A stretch of DNA of 60,000 nucleotides, taken from positions 17,839,501 to 17,899,500 of the forward strand of contig NC_092569.1 of NCBI RefSeq assembly GCF_037975245.1. Reading direction: 5' to 3'. The first letter of the stretch is position 1. Every line of letters begins with the position of its first letter. Positions 11,799 to 24,243 of this stretch are shown in pieces. The position numbers were made by a program, and so were the translations under genes. The notes beneath the pieces are model-generated. The model did no database searches and was not told where the DNA came from. It was given only the letters and a program-made list of their open reading frames with translations. Source of the DNA: Apostichopus japonicus (taxonomy: Eukaryota > Echinodermata > Holothuroidea > Aspidochirotida > Stichopodidae).

Positions 11799-14700
11799 CT
11801 ACTTTCTCTGTAACCTTAACCAGCTGACCTTACTCTTGATACTGGTTAGAGGCAGCTGCCATAAAGTCCCTCCATCCTCTTGGCTCTTCTTCATGGCCCG
11901 CCTGATAGCCGCTTCACCAGGGGTTTTCTGCTTTTTGAAGTAGATACTAAAGTATCTATGGATCTCTTGCAGCTCATCTGGCGTCCATGTATGTCTTACT
12001 GTAAATTTTCTCTTTCGGCTCTTCTTTTCTGAATGGCCAGCCCCAACTGTAGAGGGATAAAAAATATGTATTGATCTGATATCAGATTAGGTTTTCCTGG
12101 TAAAAAAAAAAAATGTTATTCCATATTATACATCAACAGGTTTATTTGCCTTCACCCCCACTCGCACATCAATATCCATGATATGATCACCTAAAGCAAT
12201 AACACAGCTTCTTCGTATCTCAAATGTGGGCCAAAATTTAACATTCTGACCTGTTGGGTTTGTTGAACCAATGCCACTTGTGCATTCTACAATATATATA
12301 AGAGCTCAACAATTCTGGAGATTCCAGGTGATCCACAATCAAGCCCAATTAATTCACAAACATCAATTACGCAAACTAGCCTAATTAATTAGCAAATATG
12401 GTACTAAAAATCTAATCAGTTAAAGAAACCATACCCATTTTGCATTCTATCAAATTTCATCATCATAACTCCTATGGTTTGGGAGATAAGCTGTCCAAAG
12501 CTCCTGTATAGACACACACAAGCACACACTTTTGGAATGTGATCCTTCAACACTTACACATTGATGCAGCATCCTCTTCATCTTCCTCCTGAAGCAGATC
12601 AGGAACATACTCTTCCTCTTCCTCTTTTTGCTCGGGGAGTGCACTTTGCACCTCTGACTGGTCAATCAAGTCTGGAAAAAATAATAAAAATAATATTGGG
12701 GATCTCTAAAGCACACAAATCCACTAAACAAGGTGCTCTTGGTACAGAAAAGCATGGAATAGACAACAAAAAATACCAAAGTACACTGAATTACTTAAAT
12801 GCAATATTAAAAATTTGAGTGGTGAAGTGAGTTTTGAGCTGATATATTGTAGTGGCTGACTTAATATGAGCAAGGCATGTGGTCCATCAGTGGCGGGTGG
12901 GGCAGTAACAAAGAGAGGGATTGACCTCACCGAGAACAATTTGTAACTAAAATCTTGGACAAAATTGTTGGGACACTTGGCATGATAGATTTCCAATGAA
13001 CTTGATATAGCACAGGTACCGGTGCTCTAATTGTTTTACATTTAACCAAACCCTCGTTTCCCCAAGCAGTGTTGCACCACTTCGAAAAGTGGGGTGGTGA
13101 ACACCAAGAGGAAACTGTTATCACCAACATGTCAGAACGGTGGTCAGAAAACCATATATTATGGAACATACAAATTATGGAACAGCATCACATTCTACCA
13201 TGAAATTCCAAAAGAAATTCTACTTAACCATATATTTTACTCAAAACTATGGTAGAATGTTCAGTTTTGTTTGAAAATCAGTAATTACATTCAGTTTGGG
13301 GCTGTAGCTTGGAACTATTTTGTGCCGGATCATTTGCCAAGCCAAATAATTCTTATATGTTTAAGTTTTTATGCTAAATGATCATTTCTTCATCTCAAAA
13401 TAAAATTTTGAATGATTTGGTGGAATGTCTCATGATTTATCATTACGGACCCTTACTGTGGTGAATGAAACTCATTTGGCACATTGTATGTTTTGACATT
13501 TGCATGGTTTCATTCGTTCATAGGCATCACATATTAAATGTAACATTCGGCTTTTCTAAATGAACCGGGAGAAAATGGCTATATGTACAACCCTTACTAT
13601 AATATTAGCAGTCATTGCTTTGACCACTACACACCAATTTTTCCATTGAAATTCTCAGACAATCTTGGACAAAATTGTTGGGACACTTTGGTATGATTTC
13701 CTATGTATGATAATGATCTTGGTGTAACACAGGTGCTGTAACTGTTTTACAAAGTTGAACCAAACACCCATTTCCCCATGCAATGTTGCGCCACTTTGAA
13801 AAATGGGGTGATGAACACGAAGAGCGACTATTATCACCAACATTAAAGTTTTCAATGGCTGACCAAACTAAACGTAGGGGTAATGACAGCTTGGTCATGG
13901 TGCCTGATAGGCCATTATAGATGAGGATCTACATTTGCTCAATCAGTCATGTATTAAAGAAGTCATGATGCCTCACCAAAAACATCTGTTGGATCTATGT
14001 GATAATTCATAGGCCTACTGCTCTTATTGAGCATATATATATTGGATAAATGTGAAGTTGGCATCATCTTAAGTCATCACATATGATTTGCATTGCAAAG
14101 TTCAATTAACGAAGGTAGAAATGACCGGATCAGTAAAAAAATTTAGGAAATTGGAAATTGCAAAAGGCTTCTCAGGAAGAGAATAACATTTCTCTGGTTT
14201 GAGGCCACTGGTGACCTCAACATGCTTCAAACACAGCATTTATAATTATGAATATTGAGCAGTCCAAAACTTCATAGAAATAATTTTGCTATAAGGAATT
14301 CCTGCCCAATGAATTTCATCCTCTTCCTCCAAAGACTATCTACTATGTGAATGGTATCATGAAAATTTTCTTACTGGGTTTTCCACACACAAGGAGATCT
14401 TAAGCTCCACATGAAATCCCTCCAGAAGAGTGTCCAGGGTAGATTCTGGCAGAAAATGAACAAAATTCACCATGAAAAGTTAATTTAAATGATGCTACAG
14501 TATAAACAAATATGATAATTTTTATAAACAAAGCTTATTGAACTTTCTTATAAACAAATGTCAAGTTTTTCGATCTCATTTACAAGTTTAATATGTATTT
14601 TCAATATAAGTACATCTAATGAAATAGGCATGCAAGAATTGCTCTTCATTCAAAGCCATCGTCTTTGTAGCAGTATAGTTAAAACATCTAACTAATATGA

Positions 14701-17700
14701 CAGCAATGTATTTGCTGCTTTCCTCATTATGTGCATAATCATTTCTCTTATTTTGGACTGAATGTGATTATTAATGTGATGGTATTTATGTATTTGTGAG
14801 AACACAATAAAAATGTGAATGAAAATCTGATCCCTGCTTTAACACAATACAATAATCATTTAAATTTCCATTACAAATAGAAAAATTAAATTGGCAACAT
14901 TAAAAAAGTGGTAACCCATGAACACAATGAATTGGCAAAGGCAAAAATGAAAAAGGGAAAATGCAAGTCTCATACTTGCAATATTAATCATCCACTCATT
15001 ATGGGTAACCCAACTAACAAGTATGACAATAGATCAACTTAAACCTTCAGCAAGGAATCGATAAAAATTAATAAAAAACATTACATTTTGCATCAGCTCA
15101 ACTGTCTACAAATAGTGAAAGTGAAGAGGCATGCTGATACTATTATTCTTCCATAAACGTCATGCATAGTCCAACTGTAACCACAATGGGGTTAATAGTA
15201 TGTATATCATTATGGAGTTAGCAGCGTATTATATAAACCAAATTGAAAATGCTAGTTTCTCCAAAAAGAATAGAATATTATCTGGTTTAACAACATTTCT
15301 CCACTTAAGAACCTACAAATTAGGTAAAGATTATTCAGGCATTAATTGGTATTAGGAGTTTCAAGCTCCTTCCTAACAGTCTCATAAAAATTCCAGTCGA
15401 CAAAATGAACCCTACAGAACAAACACAGGAGGCAACGGTTTACAGATATCACAAGTATTCATCATACTGAATACACTAATCTAGTCTAGTTATTAACACA
15501 ATGAGGTTTTTTGTATGTCATATTTATGGGGTTATCAGATATCATAATAATTCATCATACTGAATACACTATCAATCAGCTTTAGTTATTAACACAATGG
15601 GGTTATGCGTATGTCATAATTATGGGGTTACCATATATCGCAACTCATCATACACTAATTAGGTCTAGTTATTAACACAATGGGGTTATGCGTATGTCAT
15701 AATTATGGGGTTATCATATATCGCAACTCATCATACACTAATTAGGTCTAGTTATTAACACAATGGGGTTATGCGTATGTCATAATTATGGTGTCATCAT
15801 ATATTGCAATTCATCATACACTAATTACAGTAGGTCTAGTTATTAACACAATGGAGTTATGCAAATTTCATAATTATGGGGTTATCATATATCGCAATTA
15901 ATCATCATACTACAAAATACACCATTCAGATCTAGTTATTAACATAATGGGGTCATTCGTATGTCATATTTATGCGGTGTCAGATATCATAATTATTCAT
16001 GATACTGAATACACTAACCAGCTTAAGTTATTAAACATAATGGGGTTATGCGTATGTCATAATTATGGGGTTATCATATACCGCAATTCATCATACACTA
16101 ATTAGGTCTAGTTATTAACACAATGGGGTTATGCGTATGTCATAATTATGGGGTTATCAGAAACCAAAATTTATCATACACTATTTAGGTAAAGTTATTA
16201 ACAAAATGGGGTTATTTGTATGTCATAATTATGGGGTTATCATTAATCATAATTATTCGTGATACTGAATACACTAATTAGCTTTAGTTATTAACACAAT
16301 GGGGTTTATTCATATGTCATAATTATGGGATTATCATATATCACAATTCATCGTACACTACTGTATTTTGGTATAATTATTAACACAATGGGGTTATTCC
16401 TATGTTATATTATGGGGTTATCAGATATCACAATTCATATATACTAATCAGCATAAGTTATTAACACAATAGGGATATTTGTATGTCATAATTATGGGGT
16501 TATAATATATCGCAATACATCATACACTATGTCTAGTTAATACACAATGGGGTTATCAGATATCATAATTATCAAATGGTATCAATTGATACTAATGACA
16601 CTGAAAGCCTTGCAAAGATTATTCTTGTCCAAGTTTTGTTTTCAACATCTGTCATGTCAAATGGATCCTATTGAGGCTAGAATTTATATCCCCCCGAAGA
16701 TGACTTGTGAGCCCAAATGTCCCCCCCCCCCTCCCCACATTGGAAGCACTACCCAAGATCATAAGGGCCAACTCTCAAAATCGTACAATAGAATTTGAGG
16801 GAGAAAAGGCATGCAAGTGTTTCAGATAACAGTTGACATTTAGATGACCTAAGATGACTAAAATAACCCTACAGTAGATGATCATTGACCTTAATGTTTG
16901 ACCACCACAATTCAATGATCATTCATTATTTCCAAGTTTCATCAAAATCCAGTAGTACATGTATGCACAGGGTGAATTTGACTAATTGTGAACAGATAGA
17001 GTGGTTGATTCCAGAGCAGTTGATATAGTGGAAGATAGAGTAGTAGTTAGAAATACGTTTTATAAATATGACTTTAACATTTACTATCTGTAATAGTTAT
17101 ATACCAATTTTGTAACATATCTGTTCTGATTTGCCAAAACCCTCCATATCCTTTAAATGATTCCACTAGGTTTTTACATGAATTTACATACAGGAATGCT
17201 TAGTGGCTTACTTTGTGATCCTTCATTCGATGTTGCCATTCCTTCAGATGCAACCTAAATAAAAAATATAAATAAAGTGATAACAGTAGTATATTCATAT
17301 AATTTGCATGTCAACTTGGTGAGTGTATAAAAAAATAGAGCCCTAATGGTGCAGAGCCATACATTATCTGAATGATATTCCATTCTGTACACATAGGTTC
17401 AATTTCATAAAATGACCTCTACATGGCCATTAACCTAATATCTCTGAACACCCCAAGTGAAACTACTCAAATATCATTATGACAGACTAATAACACTAGG
17501 TCTCTGCAATTCTGCATGCATTCTTTCAAATAAAGATTTCAGTTATTTAATACAAAAACACAAATTTTATGATCCCCACATTACCATTGATATCACATGT
17601 TTGAGCACCAGTGATACACCACTGTCATCCAATGAACATTATGTCCAGTTTTTGTCAAAATTCATCAAAGCATGTATGCATCTAGGGGCAATTTGACCAG

Positions 17701-20700
17701 TTGTGATAAAATTGACCTCAAATAACTCCCAGATGACCCACGACTTCAAAGGTGTGTGCACCATTAATGACCCATCTTCCAATTATCAGTTTGTCAAAGT
17801 TTCGTCAAAATCCATTCAGCAAAAAATGACCCCAAATGTCACTCTTAGATGGCCCTTGACCTAAAATCATAAACACCATGGAGGAAGCCCGATTAGGAGA
17901 ACATTATGACCAGCTATTAAGATCCTAAAATATAATCTGTGAGAGATGCATTTTTAGTTTTCTCACACTATGACCTCTATTGACCTTTTTGATATAACCT
18001 CTGACATCAAATGTCTGACCCCATCTAATGGCTAAGAACCATTAGTCATTGTTTAGTCAAATTGCAGCATATGATGTACAAATGGAACACTGAGCAATTG
18101 TGTACAATTGTGAACAAAAGGACAGATACTACACATAGACCAATGCCAGCACGACTGCAGATCAAGATCGGAGATTCCTCTAGACTCCCGTCAAAGAATC
18201 AAATATATGTTACCTTGTGATCACATACATGAATATAAAAAAATTGTAGTTCAAACGATGGCCATAGCACTGCTTGCGCATTGAATACCTACATGTATGG
18301 GCATTGTGAACAGAGCATTTGATGATGACGATTATTCCTTTTTGCTTTGAACAACTACACACTAAATAAAAAAAACTATCCAAAATGTTTGTTGTTTGTA
18401 TACATCAGGTACACCAACAAGGCAGTATACAGTAAAGCAATTGAATATAGGCTATTCCTCTCACCTAATATCTCCATGTAGCATCTTTTTGACCATAGTC
18501 AAACCGGATTTCTTCTCCTGTAATGATGTTCCGTCTTGCAAATATCAATAGTTTTGGTATTTCCAATGAGGAAGCCTTCTTCACATAGGCATTTGGGTTT
18601 CGCCATTCATCATTGGCAAATCGGCCATTCCTTTTGCTAGCAGTGGCATCAATACTAAACAAATGAAAAGGGTGAACATATTGGATGATGCACCATGTTT
18701 ACACTGATCATGCAGCTTGTACATTGGAAAAGAGCCCAAATGGGCACTGTGATTCCTTAAAATTGGAAGAATGGAAGGAGCCTAAAAACAAAGTATGAAC
18801 TTTTTGCTAATGGTGGTCAGTTCCTCCTTGCCTTCCCCTCCAGCGCCCACCCACAGCTGAGCTGTCAGCATAAATTTGCAGTGATGGGTATTGCTACTAC
18901 AACAAAATACCACCCTTCAACATCCACAATGTATACCGTGTGGTGAGATTTTAGCAATCAAATTTCTCAATTTCCCAAGACTACAAAGCTGCAGCGACAC
19001 TTCCAAGACACCTGACAAGAAATATTCTGGTTAACTTATACACCAGCTCTCTCTAAATAAGGTGCAGTAGCATGACTAGACATTTTTTAGCAAGTCATAT
19101 TGGAGTTAGTTGGTTACCATAAATTTTCAATGTGATTCAACAAATGAATTGTTCTGCCATGTTTCATGTTAATCCATTATATGACCAGATGACACCAAAA
19201 TGACCTCAGAATGTCACACTAATTCATGATGAACACACATACCAAGTTTGAGCTGAAAGGTAGTTTCCCTACCAAGTTGTTACGTTAAATCCATATTTGA
19301 CCTCAAATGACTCATGATGACCTCCACACATAACCCTTCAAATTGTAAAGTCATTTCGATGAAGATATACCAAGTATGAGCTCAATGTAAGTCAATGTGT
19401 TTACACAGTTTCCAGTAATTAATTGACCTCTGCTGGTAACAAATCGTCAGTAACCTTGACCAAAACAATAGAGATCATGTATTCACCATGACATTGCCGA
19501 GGATGTGGCCACCAAACTATGTGACTGAGAAGAAAGTTTAAATCACTTTAATCATAAATATCCACATTTTATAATTTCTAAGGTCAGGTATACCCCCAGT
19601 TCTTGGAGCACCCTCATTAGTAACCCCAGAAATGCACAACGTTTGCACCCACACAATCATGACAGTATTGATTTCTTTTACCTCTGGCAAAGTAACAGAA
19701 TTCAAAATTAGAAAGGTGACATTAACATTCATTTCAACTTATGAAATGAAAATTCACATTTACACGTAGGCTTTTATGATAAACAGTTCAAACCTGCACA
19801 AGATCCATGTTTTCTCACCTATAAGCAAGTTCATCAAAATATGCAATGGATTTGCAAAAGTAACAATAAGAACTTCAACGCAAGTTAATACGCAACTATA
19901 ATCTGGTAGAAAAATAGAAAAGCAATTTCAATATTAACACTTAACAGCCAGGAGATAATTTAACAAAAAACAAGCTTAACAAAAATCTGAATAAATGAAC
20001 AAATAATTGAACAAATCAGTCAACTGGTACAAACAAATTAATTTTTAATATAACCATAAAAAATGAGCAAATAATTTTGAGGCCCGGCTTTATTATTTAT
20101 GCATGGCTCATTGTATGGCTGTCTCCTCCATGTTTATTCTAGCTTTAGAGTATTTGGTCATCAATTGCTCTTGTGAGCCTAGTGGTTTGGTTACTTCACT
20201 TCAACCCAAAGGTAGAAGCACATGGCTGTCTAATAACTCTGTTACACCCCATACACCATGTGTATTTCAAAAAGGCTATTTAAAATTGGAGATTGAAGCA
20301 AGTCTGAGATGTTACACAGGTACAACAAGTTGCCAAATTGTAATATCGGCCTATTACATTGTATTTCAGTAGAACAGTTGTACATTACTTTTATCTCTGC
20401 CTTGTGATTCAAACTACATGTATGTGTTGGGATCTCCCAGGATTCAAATCTTATATATATTTGGCCTGTTTGCCATCCCATAGTTAAGTTGGACTGGGAG
20501 GCTCTATTCCAAATGTTACAAGTTACTAATGGCTAGGGGATAGAAGTGCTATGAGGCAATAAAGTGCAATATAAATGCCAATGTTAACTGTGAACTTTTC
20601 TGATAACTACACTGTTTAGACTGTCTAACCAATTTTGCAACCATGCAGGATTGCTCTCTTCTATTTACCTCTAGTGTGTATGGGTGTATTATTCCTTAGA

Positions 20701-22495
20701 ATACATGTATAGCCTTCAGAAGTTATCACCTTTATTCATTATAAGTTTCCCCACATTGTAGTTTCTGAAGTATTTACAATGATACCACTTAAGTCTATTT
20801 TACACAAGTTCTTCATAAAGTAAACGAATTAGCTTTCTCTTGTTCTGTTTGGTCTGCTTCCATTGAAGCCTAGACAATTCATCACTGCCTTTGTGTTTTT
20901 GGCTGAGATAACAGCGTTCTTCCAGCAGAGTGGTGCTTCTTACAGCCTATGCAGGCAGGCTACATGCTAGGTGGGCTTGGACACTCTCAGAAGTCAATTC
21001 TATGCATAAGAACAAGTAAATAGACTCAACTCACCAAAGGTTTTTTCCGTCACATTTGAAGTGAAATATGAAGGTTTGATCATCCTCAACAGTATCATCT
21101 GCTGGCTTCAATTGACCATCATATTCAAAGAGAAATTCCCCCTTGTTGAAGTTCTTTTCTGCAAATACACCTTTACCTATGTGTAGAAAAAATACAAAAT
21201 TCACTGTGATTTTAACACCAAAAGCACCATGCGATGGCACATAAGCCAGTAACAGGTGATTCTGTACAGTATCACCTGTTACTGGCTTAACATTGTTTCA
21301 TGCTTCATGGAGGACCCATACCCAAATACATGTACTGTAGTAGTATATAAAAAACTATATACCTCCCAAGATATCTTATCAAGTCGCTATGAGTAACCTA
21401 ATTAACTAGATAATTAACCAGATAAACCACACAATATGCAAACCATTGTTGTCATAATGTTGGGTGCCAACACTGAATTCACAGGTTTCCTCTCACACAT
21501 CAGCACTTCATCTGAGCCACATGTGAGAGCATGTGGGTTTCATACAAGAATGTGGTCTGTCGACCCTCAATCTCTTGATCTACTGCTATTCTAGACACCA
21601 GACATGATCTCATGGCTACTGTACACTGTACAGCAAACATCCTTTTAATACCCAAATTAGTTGGGGAATACAGGCAGTTTGGTAAATGAAAAGTTGCAAT
21701 AATCATGGTTCCTTTATATACAGTACCATTTCTTTGTTGTATACTACAACGTATACTAACAATTAGAGCATTTTTTTTGACAATTTTGCATGAAAACAAA
21801 TATTTTGATGAATACAAACATTTTCTTGTGACTTGATATTGCTTATTCAGATTGGAATTCTTCAAGTAGAATAATGCACTGTCATGAAAATAATTATGAC
21901 CTCCAAAACTATCATATCACCATTACTGTAGATTGTTCATAAACAAGATACTATGGATAGGAAGTTAGAACACAATAAAAAACTAAGAAACTATAAATTA
22001 TGAAAAATGATAATTGTTTAGAAGGCTTAAGGGAAGCATTAATATACACCAAGATCTTTCTCAAATTTCACTTTCTGAAGTTCATGTCTATTCAAGCTAT
22101 ATTACTGTAAATTAATATTACCATGCCCTACATGCATCACCTTTAATACATTTCTCAACATTGAAAAGCATCTGCCACTCCTTAGACCAACTTAACACCT
22201 AATCAAGATCATTTTGAACAATTCTAGCATCGTCCACGGAGGTGACTTCAAAATACAGCTTTGTATCATCTGCAATTTTTTTTACACTGGAAACAACAGT
22301 ATATATTGTTTACAATTGAAAATATAAGGTAATATAATGGTGGGATAGCCTTAACATGCATGGACGAATAGGATTGGATTGAAACTTACCAATCTCATGA
22401 GATACAAATCTCACAACAGTACCAGGAGGATCTTGTTTCTTCTCTACCCAGTCCAGTGGATCAGTGGTACGAGGTACATTACTTCTGGTTCTCAT
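11799..22495 (-). CDS. Divergent KMT5A-like SET-domain protein with Myb/SANT-like C-terminal exons
   Basis: Predicted coding exons (minus strand): 22495-22390, 21176-21035, 18654-18465, 17254-17212, 12671-12558, 12046-11799. All have GT-AG borders and join in phase (281 codons). Exons 1-3 encode an almost bare SET domain: GKGVFAEKNFNKGE, FEYDGQL, CIDATASKRNGRFANDEW and GEEIRFDYGQKD. Canonical KMT5A has NH in the cofactor-binding motif; here it reads ND, as in divergent KMT5A-like families. By family it would be a protein-lysine methyltransferase; activity is not shown. The last codon of exon 3 is TAG, directly abutting the donor GTGAG, so the conventional product is 145 aa. Exon 5 is acidic (EEEEEYVPDLLQEEDEED). 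Exon 6 has HTWTPDELQEIHRYF and ends in TAG. A possible 71 bp alternative exon at 14445-14375 would shift the frame. A possible 5' UTR exon ends at 23731. Confidence 0.7.
12925..13890. repeat. Two direct copies of a 220 bp repeat in the SET-gene intron
   Basis: About 12945-13145 and 13660-13865 share an ordered series of matches (AATCTTGGACAAAATTGTTG at the start, then GTGGTGAACACCAAGAGGAA against GGGTGATGAACACGAAGAGC). Minus-strand frames through both give similar short peptides, which reflects the duplication rather than coding. Confidence 0.65.
13900..15465. other. Intron of SET gene, no feature beyond a possible exon
   Basis: Apart from the possible alternative exon 14445-14375 (minus, GT-AG, open in the expected phase but incompatible with the next exon's phase), I see only AT-rich unique sequence. 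Confidence 0.4.
15470..16570. repeat. Minisatellite, about 13-14 units of 80-97 bp
   Basis: Each unit contains TTATTAACACAATGGGGTTA and then CATAATTATGGGGTTATCA. Unit starts are near 15490, 15586, 15669, 15752, 15839, 15936, 16026, 16108, 16195, 16287, 16378, 16457 and 16537. Units are diverged and of unequal length, and there is no spacer/repeat alternation of the CRISPR kind. It lies in the intron between predicted exons 4 and 5 of the SET gene and shares the ACAATGGGG core with motifs at the ends of the 14 kb block. Confidence 0.9.
16716..16737. repeat. Poly-C run
   Basis: C-rich homopolymer tract directly downstream of the minisatellite. Confidence 0.8.
16830..18110. repeat. Diverged dispersed repeat rich in TGACC motifs
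   Basis: Two or more related stretches (about 16850-17000, 17590-17840) share the order CCA-AGTTT-TCA-CAAAATCCA, then GCA-GGG-CAATTTGAC, then runs of TGACCTC/TGACCC every 15-25 bp. A further relative is at about 19170-19460. The small predicted exon 17254-17212 lies between repeat parts. No protein frame is conserved. Confidence 0.5.
18700..21030. other. Intron 2 of SET gene
   Basis: Contains another TGACC-rich repeat stretch (19170-19460) and otherwise unique AT-rich sequence. No ORF of substance and no clear element boundaries were seen. Confidence 0.4.
21243..21288. repeat. Perfect 18-bp inverted repeat (hairpin) in SET intron 1
   Basis: AAGCCAGTAACAGGTGAT and its exact reverse complement flank a 10 bp loop (TCTGTACAGT). 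It lies 67 bases upstream of the acceptor of SET exon 2 on the minus strand, where it could influence splicing or mark a small palindromic element; neither is shown. Confidence 0.85.
21300..22115. other. Intron 1 of SET gene, unique sequence
   Basis: AT-rich with no recognisable gene or repeat. The longest minus-strand frame (21500-21865) has no recognisable motif and no counterpart elsewhere in the window. Confidence 0.4.
22118..22290 (-). pseudogene. Non-LTR retrotransposon reverse-transcriptase fragment
   Basis: The minus-strand translation contains IADDTKLY (the RT catalytic block usually written F/Y-ADD), then QNDLD, a stop codon, and WSKEWQMLFNVEKC, which is the following conserved block of CR1/L2-type LINE polymerases. 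Only about 55 codons remain, with an in-frame stop, so this is a dead fragment. It lies in intron 1 of the SET gene on the same strand. Confidence 0.75.
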
Positions 22496-22889
22496 CTTCA
22501 CAAATCATGGAAATGAAAAAATCAGAGAAATAAAGATATTCCTACAATTAACTTTCTCTGCAGCTTTCTCCTAGGCTAATCTGTGTCAAGTGTTACCTTG
22601 ATAATTGGTAAATTGCTTGGAGTGCAGGTTACCTCTACAGGCTAGGTCTAGCTAACAATAACACTTTGCCTACAGTAGGTTGATGAGCTCCGCCGATGCT
22701 GCATGTACATACAAACTGTGTAGTGGTTGTATCAACTTGCATGCTTTAACCAAATAATTGTAACACAAGAAACATACACACATAGGCATGGTTCAATTCT
22801 ATAGAAAAATATGTTTTTATAATTAATTGGCCATGGGTGTGTGAATTCTTTGCCCTTAATTTATGGCTAAATCTGTGGATTAGCCTATG

Positions 22890-23660
22890 TGGTAAATGTT
22901 TATTTCCAGTATGGAATTTTACTTACAACTAGGCCTACGTTAGGCCTAGCCTAGGCCAACAGGCTAGTCCTAGCCTAACTTAGTCCTAATGTGAGGCCTA
23001 GGCCTTCTTCCTCCAGTATAGTGCTAACTTCAACTTTGAAGACTCGTGCACTTGTTTGACAGGTTGGCTATGTGGACGTTAGTCTAACTTGGTGGTTCTT
23101 TGAGGTAAAATATTGTGCTGGATCAATTGCTACCAACTGGTTCTGCATTTTGTAATTGTATAACATTGTCAACCTCTATATTCTACGTCTTTCGGAAAGA
23201 GGTTTCCTACCTATAATCTTAGAGCATCGTCCCAACACTTGATGTGAGGTGGTAACAATAGAGGGCAAACCTTGCAGCACGTCTTTGAACCATTTCAAAT
23301 TTATTTATCAGTTTCGGCATAGCCTAGGCTAGGCCAACTTAACTAAAGTTCCATTAACTTTAGCTATTTCGATATTTGGCATATAGGCCTATACTATAGG
23401 ACCTAGCCTATTTAGGCCTAGGACTAGACCTACAGACTAGCGTAATTAGGCCTAGTAATACTAGCCTTTTCTCTGCGAAACCCATTGGCCTGATGTTCTA
23501 TACTATGGCATGTAAGCTAGCCTAAGAATAGGCCAAGTAACACATTACATTAGCTAGCCTAGCTGTTACAGTGTTAGTCAGGCCAAACCTAGTCTATTAG
23601 GCTTGGCCTAGCCTAGACAGGGTGCACTGTCGCTCACTAACAGTTAGGGGCCTCCCAATG
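22890..23660. promoter_or_regulatory. TAGGCCTA-rich region upstream of SET gene
   Basis: Dense scatter of the palindromic core TAGGCCTA and variants CCTAGGC and GCTAGCCTA, many more than in any other part of the window. It is immediately upstream of SET exon 1 and overlaps its probable promoter or first intron. A candidate 5' UTR exon ends at 23731 (GTTCAAG before GTAAGC on the minus strand), which would splice to the acceptor just before the ATG at 22495. Regulatory function is inference; it may equally be a degenerate repeat. Confidence 0.35.
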
Positions 23661-23854
23661 ACTGGTACATGTACTGTACATGCCACTCCAAATATGATGG
23701 GCTTGAAAAAAACGGACATATTTGGCTTACCTTGAACGTAGCAAAGTTACATCTTCTTGCTTCTGGCAGTAGCCTATCATTAGACTAGCTGTGGCCGGTA
23801 GGTTATACTGTGTGTGCATGCATGATTAATTTACAATGAATGCAGGCCCACATA

Positions 23855-23910
23855 GTACATAGTACAGTATATAGCACATAGTACAGTATTTAGTACAGTA
23901 TGAGTACATC
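23855..23910. repeat. Short tandem repeat of TAGTACAGTAT units
   Basis: Several near-copies of CATAGTACAGTAT in direct succession within the 14 kb block. Confidence 0.6.
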
Positions 23911-24092
23911 ATAATGGTTTGATAGACCCACAGTGTGATCAACATACAGACTAGGCAATGTATCTGTGTGAAATGTATGTGCATCGCTCTGGGTATGCAA
24001 AGATGATGGCGCTATTTAATTTACGTCTAACCAAGGAGGAACCCTATATACAAAGCCTGTTACATACAAAATGACTACATACAGTTATATTT

Positions 24093-24243
24093 CACAGTGG
24101 GGTTATTATTTTTTTTCACTTTGAATCAACCAATCATAACACGTTTTACAAAATTCAGATACTTTCCACAGTGGGGTTAACCCCACAGTGTAGAAAAGCC
24201 CCACGGTGTAGCAATGTACATTGAAATAGCCCCATAATGTACT
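24093..24243. repeat. Right terminal motif array, mostly inverted relative to left array
   Basis: CCCCACAGTGTA (24181), CCCCACGGTGTA (24199) and CCCCATAATGTAC (24230) are reverse complements of the left-end motif. CACAGTGGGGTT occurs in direct orientation at 24093 and 24167, the latter forming a palindrome GGGGTTAACCCC with the next motif. The array stops a few bases before the (CATA)n border. Confidence 0.6.

Noticed and set aside
14375-14445. Additional coding exon of the SET gene (minus)
   Set aside because: Splice signals are good and one phase is open, but including it puts the next exon (12671-12558) out of frame with an immediate stop. Kept only as a possible alternative exon.
15470-16570. 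Regular repeats that might suggest a CRISPR array
   Set aside because: Eukaryotic intron, units diverged throughout and of unequal length, no invariant repeat with unique spacers.
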